A DNA stretch of 64,000 nucleotides, from NCBI GenBank assembly GCA_015956445.1, contig WIUZ02000014.1, forward strand, positions 248,001 to 312,000, given 5' to 3'. This document shows, piece after piece, positions 36,931 through 46,986 of the stretch. Origin of the DNA: Thelephora terrestris. Taxonomy: Eukaryota; Basidiomycota; Agaricomycetes; Thelephorales; Thelephoraceae. Made by a program: the position numbers and the translations under genes. The notes beneath the pieces were generated by a model. The model was not told where the DNA came from. It saw nothing but the letters and a program-made list of their open reading frames with translations, and made no database searches. Positions within the stretch are counted from its first letter, which is position 1, and every line of letters begins with the position of its first letter.

Positions 36931-39860
36931 GGTTCCCCCTCCTTCACGGACATTGGAGCGAGGGGTGACATCCGCAGGGGCGAGGCCCAACTTCTACATA
37001 TCCCAAGTATTCAATACCCAGTAGTACGGATGAGAGAGAACTAGTCGAATTCTAAACGCACAGATTGAAAAGCGTTTGCGAGAGTTTGCATGGTGGAGAA
37101 TCGTGAAGAGAGATAACTTGGGTCGAGGCCAAGTCGAGGCCTCCCTCTCACGCTAGAACCACCCGAGGGGTTTGAGTGGATCCCCGATCGCGTCTCCCTC
37201 CTCACACTGACTCCCCGGTGATCATGAGGGTCATCATCAACGTCATTTATGATCCGGAGAGTTAGCGCCCGGAGTGATCGAGCAAACCCAGACAATGATA
37301 ACTGCGGCTTTTTGTCAAAATTCCTGGTTTGAAGCTTGGTCAAGATACCAGCGAAATGCTAGCACACTCGCAGCCAAGGCTGATATTTCGCAGTCACTTT
37401 CGCTCAGCGTCTGTGGTACTGCCTCTCGCTCCTTGGGCTCGTTCAATGCCCTGGAGTGGAAAGTGAAGATGTGGCAACCAGCGAGAGAGATCTACACAGC
37501 GGCGGGCGGTGGTAAGTACCTGCCAATTGCACACGGTTATATCCGTGGCCCGGTATCCAAAGGCAACGTCCTAGCTACAACCAAGCTACAACCGTGTTTT
37601 ATGTCCATCGACAGATCCCGCCCGGCCAACGTCCCCATCACCTGTGACTTTTCGCGCTTATTCCCGGGCTTCTGTTTGCGCTCATTGGGCACTTATTTTC
37701 TGGCGCCAGTACCCTAGCTCCAACATGGCGCTTTCCGCCACTTTTTGCCACCTATTTCGTTCGTTCGAGTAAAATCTACGCTGATTCAATGGTGCTTGTC
37801 GAAAACAGGTTTCTCGGGGGCACATTCATAGGATCGGGAGGACAGAGATCCTTATCAATGAATTACGGTTTTGGCGGAGTCGTCACCAGTAGCGCCAGAG
37901 TGGGCACCTAGTGCCTTTGCGTGTCACCAATTGCGTTCGTAGACGGTCCTGGTTATGTCACAAGTTATGATGGTTTTTTACATGGGCTGAGCTGCCGAGC
38001 GAGAAAGGCCGCAACGGCGAGGCAGAATTCGGGAGTCGAGCCGCACACACACGTATGCCTCGCTCGCCACCCGGTAAATTCATTGCTCGCCCGTCCGCTA
38101 GCTCTCCCCATCCTCGTTCTTCGCCATTGGGTCCCCCCATGAAGCCAATCACCCGGACAACATAATCACGGCATTGGATACACAGCGCAAGACCAAAGCA
38201 CGTTGAACCCATTCCTTGATCCTAGTCCCCCAGCGTACAGTCTCAACGACCTAGCTCCCCCCCAAAAAACCCCTTGCCAGGGCGCAAAAACCCCTTGCGA
38301 TTCGACGAAGACTTCTTGATGAGAAGGGCAGGGCGCAAGGCAACCCAAAAAAGAGCTTTCAAAATTTTTGGAGGATTCTGTCGTTCAAGAGTCTACAGCG
38401 GGTTTATACCCGGTGAGGTCCACGCAGACTTTGGATCCTGGGAGCCTTCGTGCTTCCGACGGCAGGGTCCTTCGGTACCTTGGTGAGCAAGGGCGACGAA
38501 TGGAGCGACTCCATAATCCGCCATCTCTTACCAGAGCGACAGTAACAGTGCCAAGTGGGCTCGAATTTTTGGGATGCAAATGCACAGATTCCTGGGCGGG
38601 GAACTCAGAAAACCATGTTATGCCGAGGCCGACTACGGCCAGCACGAACAGCCGAAGCCTGTGAAGCCATTGACCACTCCAAAATCCCTCCCGCACATAT
38701 CGGTGGCTATGCGCGGGAGGGGAGAGGAGATAAAACGAGCGACTCCAGTTCAGTTGTGAGTACTGAGACCCACAGCCGGCATGCAAGTTTGACGACTTGA
38801 ATTCCAGGCCCCTGCACAAGTTTCACGGCCGCAGAAAGATGTATTCGGTACTTCTTGCGCTGCTCTTCTCATAGTTTGCTTCATTGCAAACGTGGGACCG
38901 ACTCGCTCTGTTCAGAGGCAACATGCGGAACAGAGACGACGCGTGGGAGACTACGTCTTCACTACAACTGCGTCTAGAGCGGCGAATAACCTGCAAAAAG
39001 GGCAGAAACCAGGTTGCCTCTCAGAAGTAGCAAGTTAAAACCAGGAATATGGAAGGAAAACTCCCGGTAAGTGCACGAAGATCCCTCACCGCGTTTCAAT
39101 CTCGTCATTCGCACATCACGACCTAGAACTCACGTGAAATAAAAGGGTTCTAGACCATCCGAAGACTCCGACTCCATCTTGAATACAGTAGGACCCGAGC
39201 ATTAGGATGTGGAAAGCAAGAAATATCCAGAGGCACGTCCTAGGAAACGACAGAGATCGAGTTGGACCAGTGGTCAGCCCTGGGACTGGAGATGTGGTCC
39301 TTCCAATGCAAGATTCCCGCAGCGCTAGTACGAAGTTTGTCCTGGTAAGGCTGGAGGAGGATAGGGGCTATGTGGTGGCATTGGGTCTTGGACAACGTTG
39401 TGAAGCGTGAAGGGGATTCGGGGGTTGACTCGTGTGACCGGTGTGCGAGATAGTCGTGGTGAGAGTAGCCAGGGTAGGCGACCAGGTAGCCTTCGGATTC
39501 TCCTTCTGTGACTGAGTGACCGAGGCCACCCTCAGAGTTTGGTCACCATTACGCCGCAGTGATGGAATGATCCCGTGGTTGTGAGACATTTGATCGACTT
39601 TCCGGAGTCCACTCCCCCTCACCTTCCATCCTATTGACCAGAACCGAATTAACTCAAAGTTCCGGGTCACCGGGCCTTTGACAAATTCAGGGTGGCCGAG
39701 AAGGTTTGCGTGTAGGACGGCTGGCGAGGATGCTCACGATGCTCTTCGAGTAATACCGCTCGGGATCCTGGGGATTCCGAGATGAATCGCGCAATATTCC
39801 AGGCAACCGTTCGACCCGGGTCGAGGGTTTTTTCATGAGTCAGCCTGGGGTCGTCTTGCG
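36931..39860. other. Gene-poor region of about 2.9 kb
   Basis: Upstream of the dehydrogenase and of the TPR gene (divergent). Open frames are short, overlap on both strands and lack domains. No repeat or RNA gene recognised. Confidence 0.4.
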
Positions 39861-39868
39861 TATAAGTA
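39861..39868 (+). promoter_or_regulatory. TATA-like box of the TPR gene
   Basis: TATAAGTA lies 46 bp before the ATG at 39907, favouring this start over the in-frame ATG at 39835, which lies upstream of the box. Confidence 0.45.
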
Positions 39869-39906
39869 CCACGCCCTCTCCATGGCCCGTCTCGACACTG
39901 CCCACA

Positions 39907-41826
39907 ATGATCCTTGTTTCCCGTCCGCCCACTACACCCACTCCTTCTCCAATCCACACTCTGGACGATGATCTCGTTGCGTTCTTAGAAAGCCCTTACG
40001 TGGACAATGCTGCTGTCGCCGCCGGCCTGCCGGTCGCAACCACGACAGCCAACAATCCAGAGACCAGGGACCGCCTGTTGGCGTATGCGTGCGTCATGTA
40101 TGATGCGTTTGTGACATGCCAACTTCCTTCGCAATCGATTCCTTCCGAGCACGCTTCCTTGTTATTGCCTCTGCTAGAGCTTTTGCACGGATGTCACCCG
40201 TACAACTCACCTATTGCTCTTCTCCTCGGATGCGTGTATCATCATCACAATTTATACCAGCGTAGTCTTCAGATGAACCGTCATATCCTACAGTATGACC
40301 CTCAAAATGTTCGTTCGTGTTCTCTTCTATCTGGGTTGTTGATCCGAGGGGCATTTGATACAGGTATCAGCAATGTGCAACTTGGGGGTGGTCCTTTGGC
40401 TCATGGAGTTTCCGGTCGATGCGTTCCAATGTTGGTGGAAAGCATTACAACTTTCTCCAACCAACTGGGACATCCTTGTGGGTGTTTCTCTGTCATGACC
40501 GTCCTTCGTTAATTTTCTCGAAGGACAACATGCTGGAAGTACTTCTTGGCTCCAAGGATTTGAACGACATATCACCGGTGGAGCCCGAAGACCCCAGTGC
40601 TCCCCACGTTCTTCAAGTCCGCCGACAGGCACTTCAACTGTGCAGTTTTGTCGTGGGGCACCTCCCTGAACGCCCGATCAGGATGGAAGAAGTTCATCGC
40701 GCCCAAGACACTTTCTGCCTTCGCGTTATACTTCTTCGATCTTTCCAGGAAGCAGGAGAGTGGGAGGACTTGGTGGAAGGCATCGAGACCGGGGTCAACA
40801 CCACCCTGGCTCCCCCTGCGGGTTCTGCTCTCCAAAAAAAGACCACCCTTGATGACCTTCTTTTCCAAGTCCACTGTGTTGGGAATTTGTTTTGCGGTGT
40901 TCTGAACACAGGTGCGTCACTCGTGGAGGCGTGCCCTTGATGGGTAAAACCTTTGACGGATCTTTTCCTGTAGCGGCAGACAAGCAAGATGGTTTTGATG
41001 TTCCCCAACCTTCTCCGGAGTTGCCTGGGCGGAAGATACTCGAACCGACAAATTTGCTCTTCCCCGTAGAAGCGCTACGACTTCCACTAGCACTTTGGCC
41101 GTCTACAAATGGAAACCTCCCCGGCATCGCTGTTCCGGCTGCACCCGAGGGCTCGCGTGGTGATATCCGGATGGCATTGCTGAAAGATTCGACCAACGCC
41201 GCGACGAGTAGGCTTTTACGTACATGGGCGACTAGAGTTCAGGAGCTCCTCGAGACGCAGCCTTCAAGCAGCGAGGGTCAATTCGCGCCGGTGGGAGTCC
41301 CTTGCTCTATATACCAAGCCACACGATACCTCGTTATATTAGCTAGCTACCTTGCTCTCTCCCTTCGTCCGACCGCGATGTCGTACAACGACCTTGGTAT
41401 CCTCCTGTCATCTCTCGGTAGTGAGCATAGGGTTTCCCAGCCTGACTCCGCAGGCGAAACCACTGGCCACAAGCTTTCGAGGTTATATTTCGAGGCCGGG
41501 TTAGCAGCAGATCCTCATAACGTATACCTAATGGCGAACCTGGGGTCGTATTGGAAGAGGGAAAGAAACTACGAGGAAGCGATCCGGTTCGTCTCACAGG
41601 CACTGCGAGCATCATTAATCACCTCCTCTCATCGTTGTACCAGGTATTACAATCTGGCGTTGGCGGAAAATCCGGAGTTCGTTCCTGCCCGTGCCTGCCT
41701 CAAACAGATTCTGAAGGAAATCGAGTGCGTACTATTATGCGTTTTCGGAAGCAATACCAACTCTACATTCACAGGCCAGACTTCGAGGGAGTCCGAGATG
41801 AGCCAGTGTATCAAAAGTTTGGTTAA
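39907..41826 (+). CDS. TPR-repeat protein
   Basis: Start ATG 39907 (MILVSRPPTTPTPSP). Exon 1 reaches about 40311 and holds a first helical repeat block (PIALLLGCVYHHHNLYQRSL, MNRHILQYDPQNV). A second exon (about 40370-40480) continues with the TPR-like LWLMEFPVDAFQCWWKALQL. The third runs to about 40910. The fourth, from about 40972, carries two more TPR-like units: SYNDLGILLSSLG and NVYLMANLGSYWKRERNYEE then YYNLALAENPEFVPARACLK. The last short exon joins at E|PDFEGVRDEPVYQKFG and stops at 41826. TPRs are protein-binding scaffolds. The family resembles fungal TPR proteins with OGT-like superhelices, but no glycosyltransferase domain is present. Internal exon limits are approximate. Confidence 0.7.
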
Positions 41827-43473
41827 TCTCGGTTTCCATTATCCCGCGATTCCGTGCGCTCCTGGCATTTTGCCCGTTCTCCTTTCCTTGTTTTTTTTTT
41901 TCTTTTTCACTTTGGTGTCGAGGCGTCTTAAAATTATAATCACCCACTTCTCCGCATGTATAATTTCAGAGGGTTTTCTACTCAGACTTCCTTCCATTAT
42001 GTTAGATTATGTCAAACCAATTTAATAAAAGCGATACTTGTTTCCTTTCCATTGTTTGCATCTTGTGCAGCGGTTTTCTACAGGACGGGGCCCAAGCTTT
42101 AGGTTTAAGTTCTTGCGGTCGCCACAAGCGAGTGGCGATCATGCATACAGCTTACAGCCGCATATACACGTGTATCCCATTCGGATGCGTTGGTGGCCCT
42201 GAAGATGGCTTGGGAGGCTTCCATGAGACCGCCGGCCAGAGAGCCAAATAAAAGTCCGGTCGTTCGCGCCAATTCGGTACCACTTACTTCCCACCGCTCA
42301 AAGTCCACCAGATCGATGGAGCCTGTGGCTCAACTCAAAGTGACATACTCGATGACGAAGACCGCTCCATGCTCCACATCACCTGTGCTTGGATGGGTTT
42401 GGGAAGGCCATCAGCAAAATCGTGGGTCGCTGTGAGCGTCTGTGGTGCTGAGGCGATCACACAGAACCCTTAAACGCCCGTCCCAGCATCAGAGCAGCCG
42501 GACGGTTTTGCTGATGCACCCTGTTGAAGGGCAGAGGAAGACGTGATCCCACTTATGGACTTTGGTGGCGTACGTGGCAACCTGGTATGAAACCTGCTGA
42601 ATCAAGCATGTTTTGATCTACAGTGTCTGCAACAACATGCACATACCTCCACGGTGGTTGAGGGCAAACTAGGAGGTGGAGCCCCATTCACGCCTGCCTT
42701 TTGATTGCGAAGCGCATGAAATCATCAGAGTGAGACCTACGGGTGACCGCAAGCGCCTTCTCGGACTGCGAGAGGGCCTACAGATGTCGATCCAGGCATA
42801 CAAGCGCATCCATTATGACGCGGGCTGGCCCATACTGTTAAACTCTGTCGGAGGCAAGTTAATGCATAGAAAAACTGGGTCCTCGCGGAAGAACTGCGCG
42901 TGTAGAGCGAGAGGGTGAAAACTGCCACTGCTCGAAAGAACACGTGACTAATTGATCGGTGGCTACGAATTCCGGAACAACGGAACGAACTAGGCTGAAT
43001 ATCTTAACACATAAGTTCTCCCAGCGGTGCACGTCGCAGAGATAGGTCAGAGGATGTCTAGAAAACGTGACGGTTTGGAGCGAGGCCCCTACATCGATCT
43101 CGGCTCCTCGGGCCCATTCAATGGCTTCCTGGTTACCGTCGCCACGAAGCCGTTGGAGGGGCCCGAGGAATCGAGAGTGAATTCTTTGAGAATCGTCCCA
43201 AGACGCTGTACATAACAGTACTTCAAGCAAAAGTGCCGCAGATGCAAATTGTCTGCCATGATCTTCGTCGTGAAGATGTGCAAGAATACCACGGCCGCCC
43301 TGAAGATCGGCTGCGATCACCAGACATTTTAATTTCGCACAGCGGCGGCCGAACGTCCCCCTACCGATGTGAAGACCTATCCCTTCAGCGAGCCGGCAAG
43401 GATCTTCGCTGGATCCCATTCGTGAGTAGGTGATTATGCGAATGGCCCAGCATATTTCCAGCCCAGCACGGAC
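41827..43473. other. Intergenic, originally upstream of the RTA1-like gene
   Basis: DNA between the TPR gene and element E1. Since E1 and E2 inserted immediately before and inside the RTA1-like gene, this was the native upstream region of that gene. It holds an imperfect hairpin at 43106-43168. Open frames on both strands around 42859-43476 mostly reflect that hairpin and have no domains. A short frame at 42105-42308 (minus) is codon-like but isolated. Confidence 0.45.
43106..43168. repeat. Imperfect inverted repeat (hairpin)
   Basis: The left arm starts CCTCGGGCCCATTCAATGGC and the right arm, read on the other strand, starts CCTCGGGCCCCTCCAACGGC. The arms pair over about 28 bases with a few mismatches and a small loop. 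No coding role seen; it could be a MITE remnant or a transcribed hairpin. Confidence 0.6.
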
Positions 43474-43480
43474 CATGAAT
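43474..43480. repeat. Target-site duplication of E1, left copy
   Basis: CATGAAT directly precedes the CCCAGTAAG terminus and recurs exactly at 54859-54865, directly after the other terminus. Confidence 0.9.
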
Positions 43481-43493
43481 CCCAGTAAGAAGT
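43481..43493. repeat. E1 terminal inverted repeat, left
   Basis: CCCAGTAAGAAGT, perfectly complementary to 54846-54858. Similarity continues more weakly inward (CCGACGGCAC against CCGTCCACCGGCAC). Confidence 0.9.
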
Positions 43494-43755
43494 TCCGACG
43501 GCACTACCCGATTCCGCGCGATCGAGGGAGTAGGGATCGTTTGGGGTCCCTGACGGTCGCGAAATTGACCTAACGCACGACCGGGAACGACCAACTTAAA
43601 AATAAGTAGATGAATGCGATTTTGTTCGATGTATTATTGTCAAATGGAATGATTCCCAGCGACCTAACACGACTTAGAGTGACCGTGAGCGGCGTGCTGC
43701 GGCGTGTGGCGACCGGGTTTGGAATTAAGCGGCCTCGTTATGAAATCAGATCAGT

Positions 43756-43825
43756 CGATTCGTGGCGATTCGGGACGATTTGATACGATTTGGGGTGATT
43801 TACAACGATGTACGACGACTTGTAC
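43756..43825. repeat. E1 left sub-terminal tandem repeats (10 bp x 7)
   Basis: Seven consecutive 10-bp units of pattern CGATTYGNNN: CGATTCGTGG, CGATTCGGGA, CGATTTGATA, CGATTTGGGG, TGATTTACAA, CGATGTACGA, CGACTTGTAC. CACTA-related transposons commonly have such sub-terminal arrays, where an accessory protein binds. Confidence 0.7.
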
Positions 43826-43872
43826 AGAATGTCCGGTGCTATTATTACAATTGTCCTTTTTCCCTTTCTCTT

Positions 43873-46833
43873 CTACTTGTTCTGGGGGCGGGATTTCTGT
43901 GGAAAGACGTAAGCGAAATAGTATGACGTGATGTGATGGGAAGAACGTACGAGTTCCTTGATTTTAGCCTGTGACGAGATTAGATTTGTCAATAGATAAG
44001 CAGAGTCCGGTATCGTACCTGCTTCATCTCGTTGGTTACTGTATCGCGAATATACCTATCGAATGCGGCCTTGGTGCGGTTTTCGCCGGGTGCCGACATC
44101 CATTCAGCACACCATAATTTCCTGTAATGTATTTTGTGAGTCTCTTCTTTTTGCGTAATTTCAAAATACACATACCTCCATGGGAACCGCCCTTGGGATC
44201 CTGTCTTCATCCTCTTGGCCGGAGGAGGCTTGGGGGAGCCAGGGGTAGCTGTCCCACTATCACTGTCGTTGCCATTCAACCCACTCGATGGAGTGAGGGT
44301 CGTGATGATTGGGCTGATGACGGGAGGGGTGGTGGCGGTGATCGGGGCCCTAACGGGAGGGGAGGGATCCACAGGAGCCACCGAAGACTCTGAGTGTGTG
44401 GGGGAGCTCGGGAAATCATACCCCTCGAGCGCAGCCCTGATTTGAGTGAGTGCACCTGGACCTGGAGAGATAGAATTGTCAGTAATTTCCACGTCAGATG
44501 CTTGCGAAGGCGAAGGAGGGGGGGGAGAAGAAAGGCGGATTCTGCTCCCCGACGCAACGGGAGTGTTCTGTTTCTTCTGCAGGTTAGAATATTCAATAAT
44601 ACCACCCTAAAACAGACTTACTTGAACCGGGGGAGCTGCTGGAATGACCTGCGCGATCTTCACATTTGCGCTAGGGGGGGGGGGGTCAGACTTCTCGACT
44701 GTCGGTGTCGAGTTAGCTGAGGTTGTAGTGAAGAGGTCTATAAGAACTCTTACTAGTCCTTCTTGGTTTACTTAGAAGCTAAGCGTTAACAACTAAGTAG
44801 GCTGGTTGAGAAGTCAGTTATCCCGACTATCAACTCCACAGGGTGGGCGGGGTTTCGTACTTTCCGGCTCCTTGTCCTGATGAGTTCGCTGAAGGAGGTT
44901 GTAGGTCCTTCAGATGTGTTCAGAGGGGTTCAGTAACCTTTATCACTACTGCACGTGTATTCCCTGGTCCAAACACCTAGTAAGAATGTAAAGGGGGTTG
45001 CTGATCTTGATAAGAATGGAGTTCCTGATCTACGCTGATGATCGGGAATGGAGATAATGATGTGTGAAACTGATACAATCGAGGCTGTGTATGAGGCTGT
45101 GAAGAAGGCTGTGTAGAATGCTGTGCACTGTGGCTGTGTAAGTGGCTGTGCTGTGGCTGTGTTAAGGGGGTGGCTGTGCTAATACTTCTGAGGCTGTGCT
45201 GATATGTCTGAGTGGTTTTGATGATCTGTCAATATACTGCTGAGGTGCGTCCAAATGCTGCTGAGATACGTCTGATAACTTGATACTGCTGAAACTTGAG
45301 AACCTGTCTTGATAAGATAAACTTCTTGATATGTCTGAGATACTGATACGTCGGATACCAATGTGGTACTATTACTAAATCTGTCTGTCACCTAGTCAGT
45401 CACTAGTCTGAGGTAGAATACTCTCTGCCTGAAGGGTCTGCCTTCAGCACTAACAGAGATAAGGATATTGCTACGTCACAGAGTCAAGTGTACTAAGCTT
45501 ATTCAGAAGTCCAAACTTAGAACTTATTCACACAGAGGTGGGGCTCAAAATGGTATGTGATTACTGAAAATCACTCAACCACTCAGGCCTAAGGAGGTGA
45601 GGCAAAGTAGGGGTCTTGGTGAAAAGGGGTAGAGTAAAAAGAGGGTGAGTTATAGAGAGAAGAGGGGATAGAGGGGGCAACTACTGGCCAGTGGCCAACA
45701 GCTGTTGGGTAGAGAGAGAGAGGGGTAAAAGGTTATGGGTCAGTTGCCTTTCCTTAGAACTGGGGGTGAGTTCTTTATATACTTTTTCATGTGAGATTAT
45801 TCTAGAACGTTCTATGGCCTTCTACTGTATTCTATGGTAATTAATGGTGTGACAGACGTCACAAGTGTGACAAAATGTCACAAAAGCGTGACCGATGTCA
45901 CATGGGGTGTGACGTTCCGTCACCTTCTAGAACATTCTGGCAAGTTCCAGGATGTTCCTGAACTTTCTGTAACATTCTGTACATTCCATGAGTTTCTTGT
46001 CCTTATCTAATCTAATCTTGTTGTGGTGAATTATCATAAATAATGACATGGTTGTTCTCATGTCCGACAGCGCCTTGCAGTCTTTGGGTTTTGCTTTTCT
46101 ACGGACCGCCAGCCATGCACTTTGGGGCCAATATTTGAGGTTTTCGTAGTGAATTTCCTTCGGATTGAGCGGGATGCTGAACGTCCCGATGCCGGGGATC
46201 TCCCCGGTAGAACTGACCGCGATATGGCCGGCAATTTTCTGTATGTCGTCCTTAGTATCGTAGACAACATCTCGCAGGGCCTCAAACATTTGCTCGTATT
46301 CCCTGACGACCATGTAAGTGATATATATATATTGTGAAACATGAAAATACATACAGAGAGGTCTTCTCACGAGCTTCGAGGTCTTGAATCTTTCGCATCA
46401 ATTTTTCATTAACAGCGCGTAGCTCGAGAAGTTTGATGGTATCAGAGTCGGTGTTATCGTTGTCGGGAGAAGCAGGGGCCTTATCGTGATGGCCTTTGTA
46501 ATGATTAAAAGAAACATGGGGACGCCCAGAGCGAGAATCAGAGGGACGAGAAGGGCGAGAATCAGATGGCCGAGAAGGGCGAGAATCAGATGGCCGAGAA
46601 GAGCGATAATCAGAGGGCTGAGAAGGGCGAGAACGAGCAGAGATGGGATCAGGGCGAGAACGAGTGGAGGCAGAATCAGGGCGGTGCGCAACACAAGGCT
46701 GACGCTCAGTAAAGTCAGCGAGACCCTCTTGACCGGAGTGCTCGTCATCGGGAGACGAAGCATAGAGTGACTCATATTCGCCATTCTCAGGAGAAAAGGC
46801 ATACGGCCGACGGTTTCTAGAGGAGCTGGACAT
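43873..46833 (-). CDS. E1 accessory protein (second element gene)
   Basis: Starts at the ATG at 46833 (MSSSSRNRRPYAFSPENGEY). Arg/Ser/Pro-rich repeats follow (SDSRPSRP units, 46540-46640), then a short coiled coil (IKLLELRAVNEKLMRKIQDL EARE), and an exon with YEQMFEALRDVVYDTKDDIQ and YENLKYWPQSAWLAVRRK. After a repeat-rich block (about 44.74-46.0 kb) that seems to interrupt the gene, coding resumes at about 44734 with a Ser/Pro/Thr-rich region and the C-terminal motif KLWCAEWMSAPGENRTKAAF DRYIRD. Small final exons (AKIKEL; KSRPQNK) lead to a stop at 43873. It is co-oriented with the transposase and shares order with E2's accessory gene, including an aromatic-rich WxxxxxW segment and the W-N-F C-terminal motif. 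By position it is the counterpart of TnpA-like helper proteins; function is inferred only. Confidence 0.6.
44735..46000. repeat. Repeat-rich block interrupting the E1 accessory gene
   Basis: About 1.25 kb with little coding capacity, absent from the matching place in E2. It contains a tandem array of imperfect GGCTGTG units (about 45080-45205), a stretch of ATACTGCTGA/ATATGTCTGA-like units (about 45190-45370), a TATA-like TTTATATACT near 45775, and a dense motif cluster at 45800-45967. The boundaries are estimates; I found no terminal repeats or target duplication. It may be a solo LTR-like or other insertion, or a repeat-expanded intron. Confidence 0.45.
45800..45967. promoter_or_regulatory. 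Cluster of heat-shock-element-like motifs and GTGAC/GTCAC palindromes
   Basis: Three HSE-like sites of form TTCnnGAAnnTTC: TTCTAGAACGTTC (45800-45812), TTCTAGAACATTC (45925-45937) and TTCCTGAACTTTC (45955-45967; its left side extends the array to about 45944). Between the first two lie four spaced palindromes built from GTGAC and GTCAC (45848-45923), the first resembling a CRE. Such a dense array suggests a heat- or stress-responsive promoter. Which transcript it serves is not clear. Confidence 0.5.
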
Positions 46834-46986
46834 GAGAATGAGATGGATGGAGAGAGAGAGAGATGGATGGAGAGGAAAAGAGAGATAAGATGAGCGAGTT
46901 TTTTTTGGGGATATGGGGATATGTCGTGTGGGATCGGATCGGGCTTCTTGTTCTTTGAGAATGTCGTCATATTAATTATACTGTGT

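Noticed and set aside
42859-43476. 205-codon open frame on the minus strand ending at the E1 border
   Set aside because: Part of its peptide arises from the hairpin at 43106-43168, which gives similar peptides on both strands. No domain was seen.
44735-46000. Solo LTR
   Set aside because: A TATA-like core and dense promoter motifs suggested it, but no TG...CA ends with a short duplication could be fixed, and no second copy or retroelement gene is in the window.
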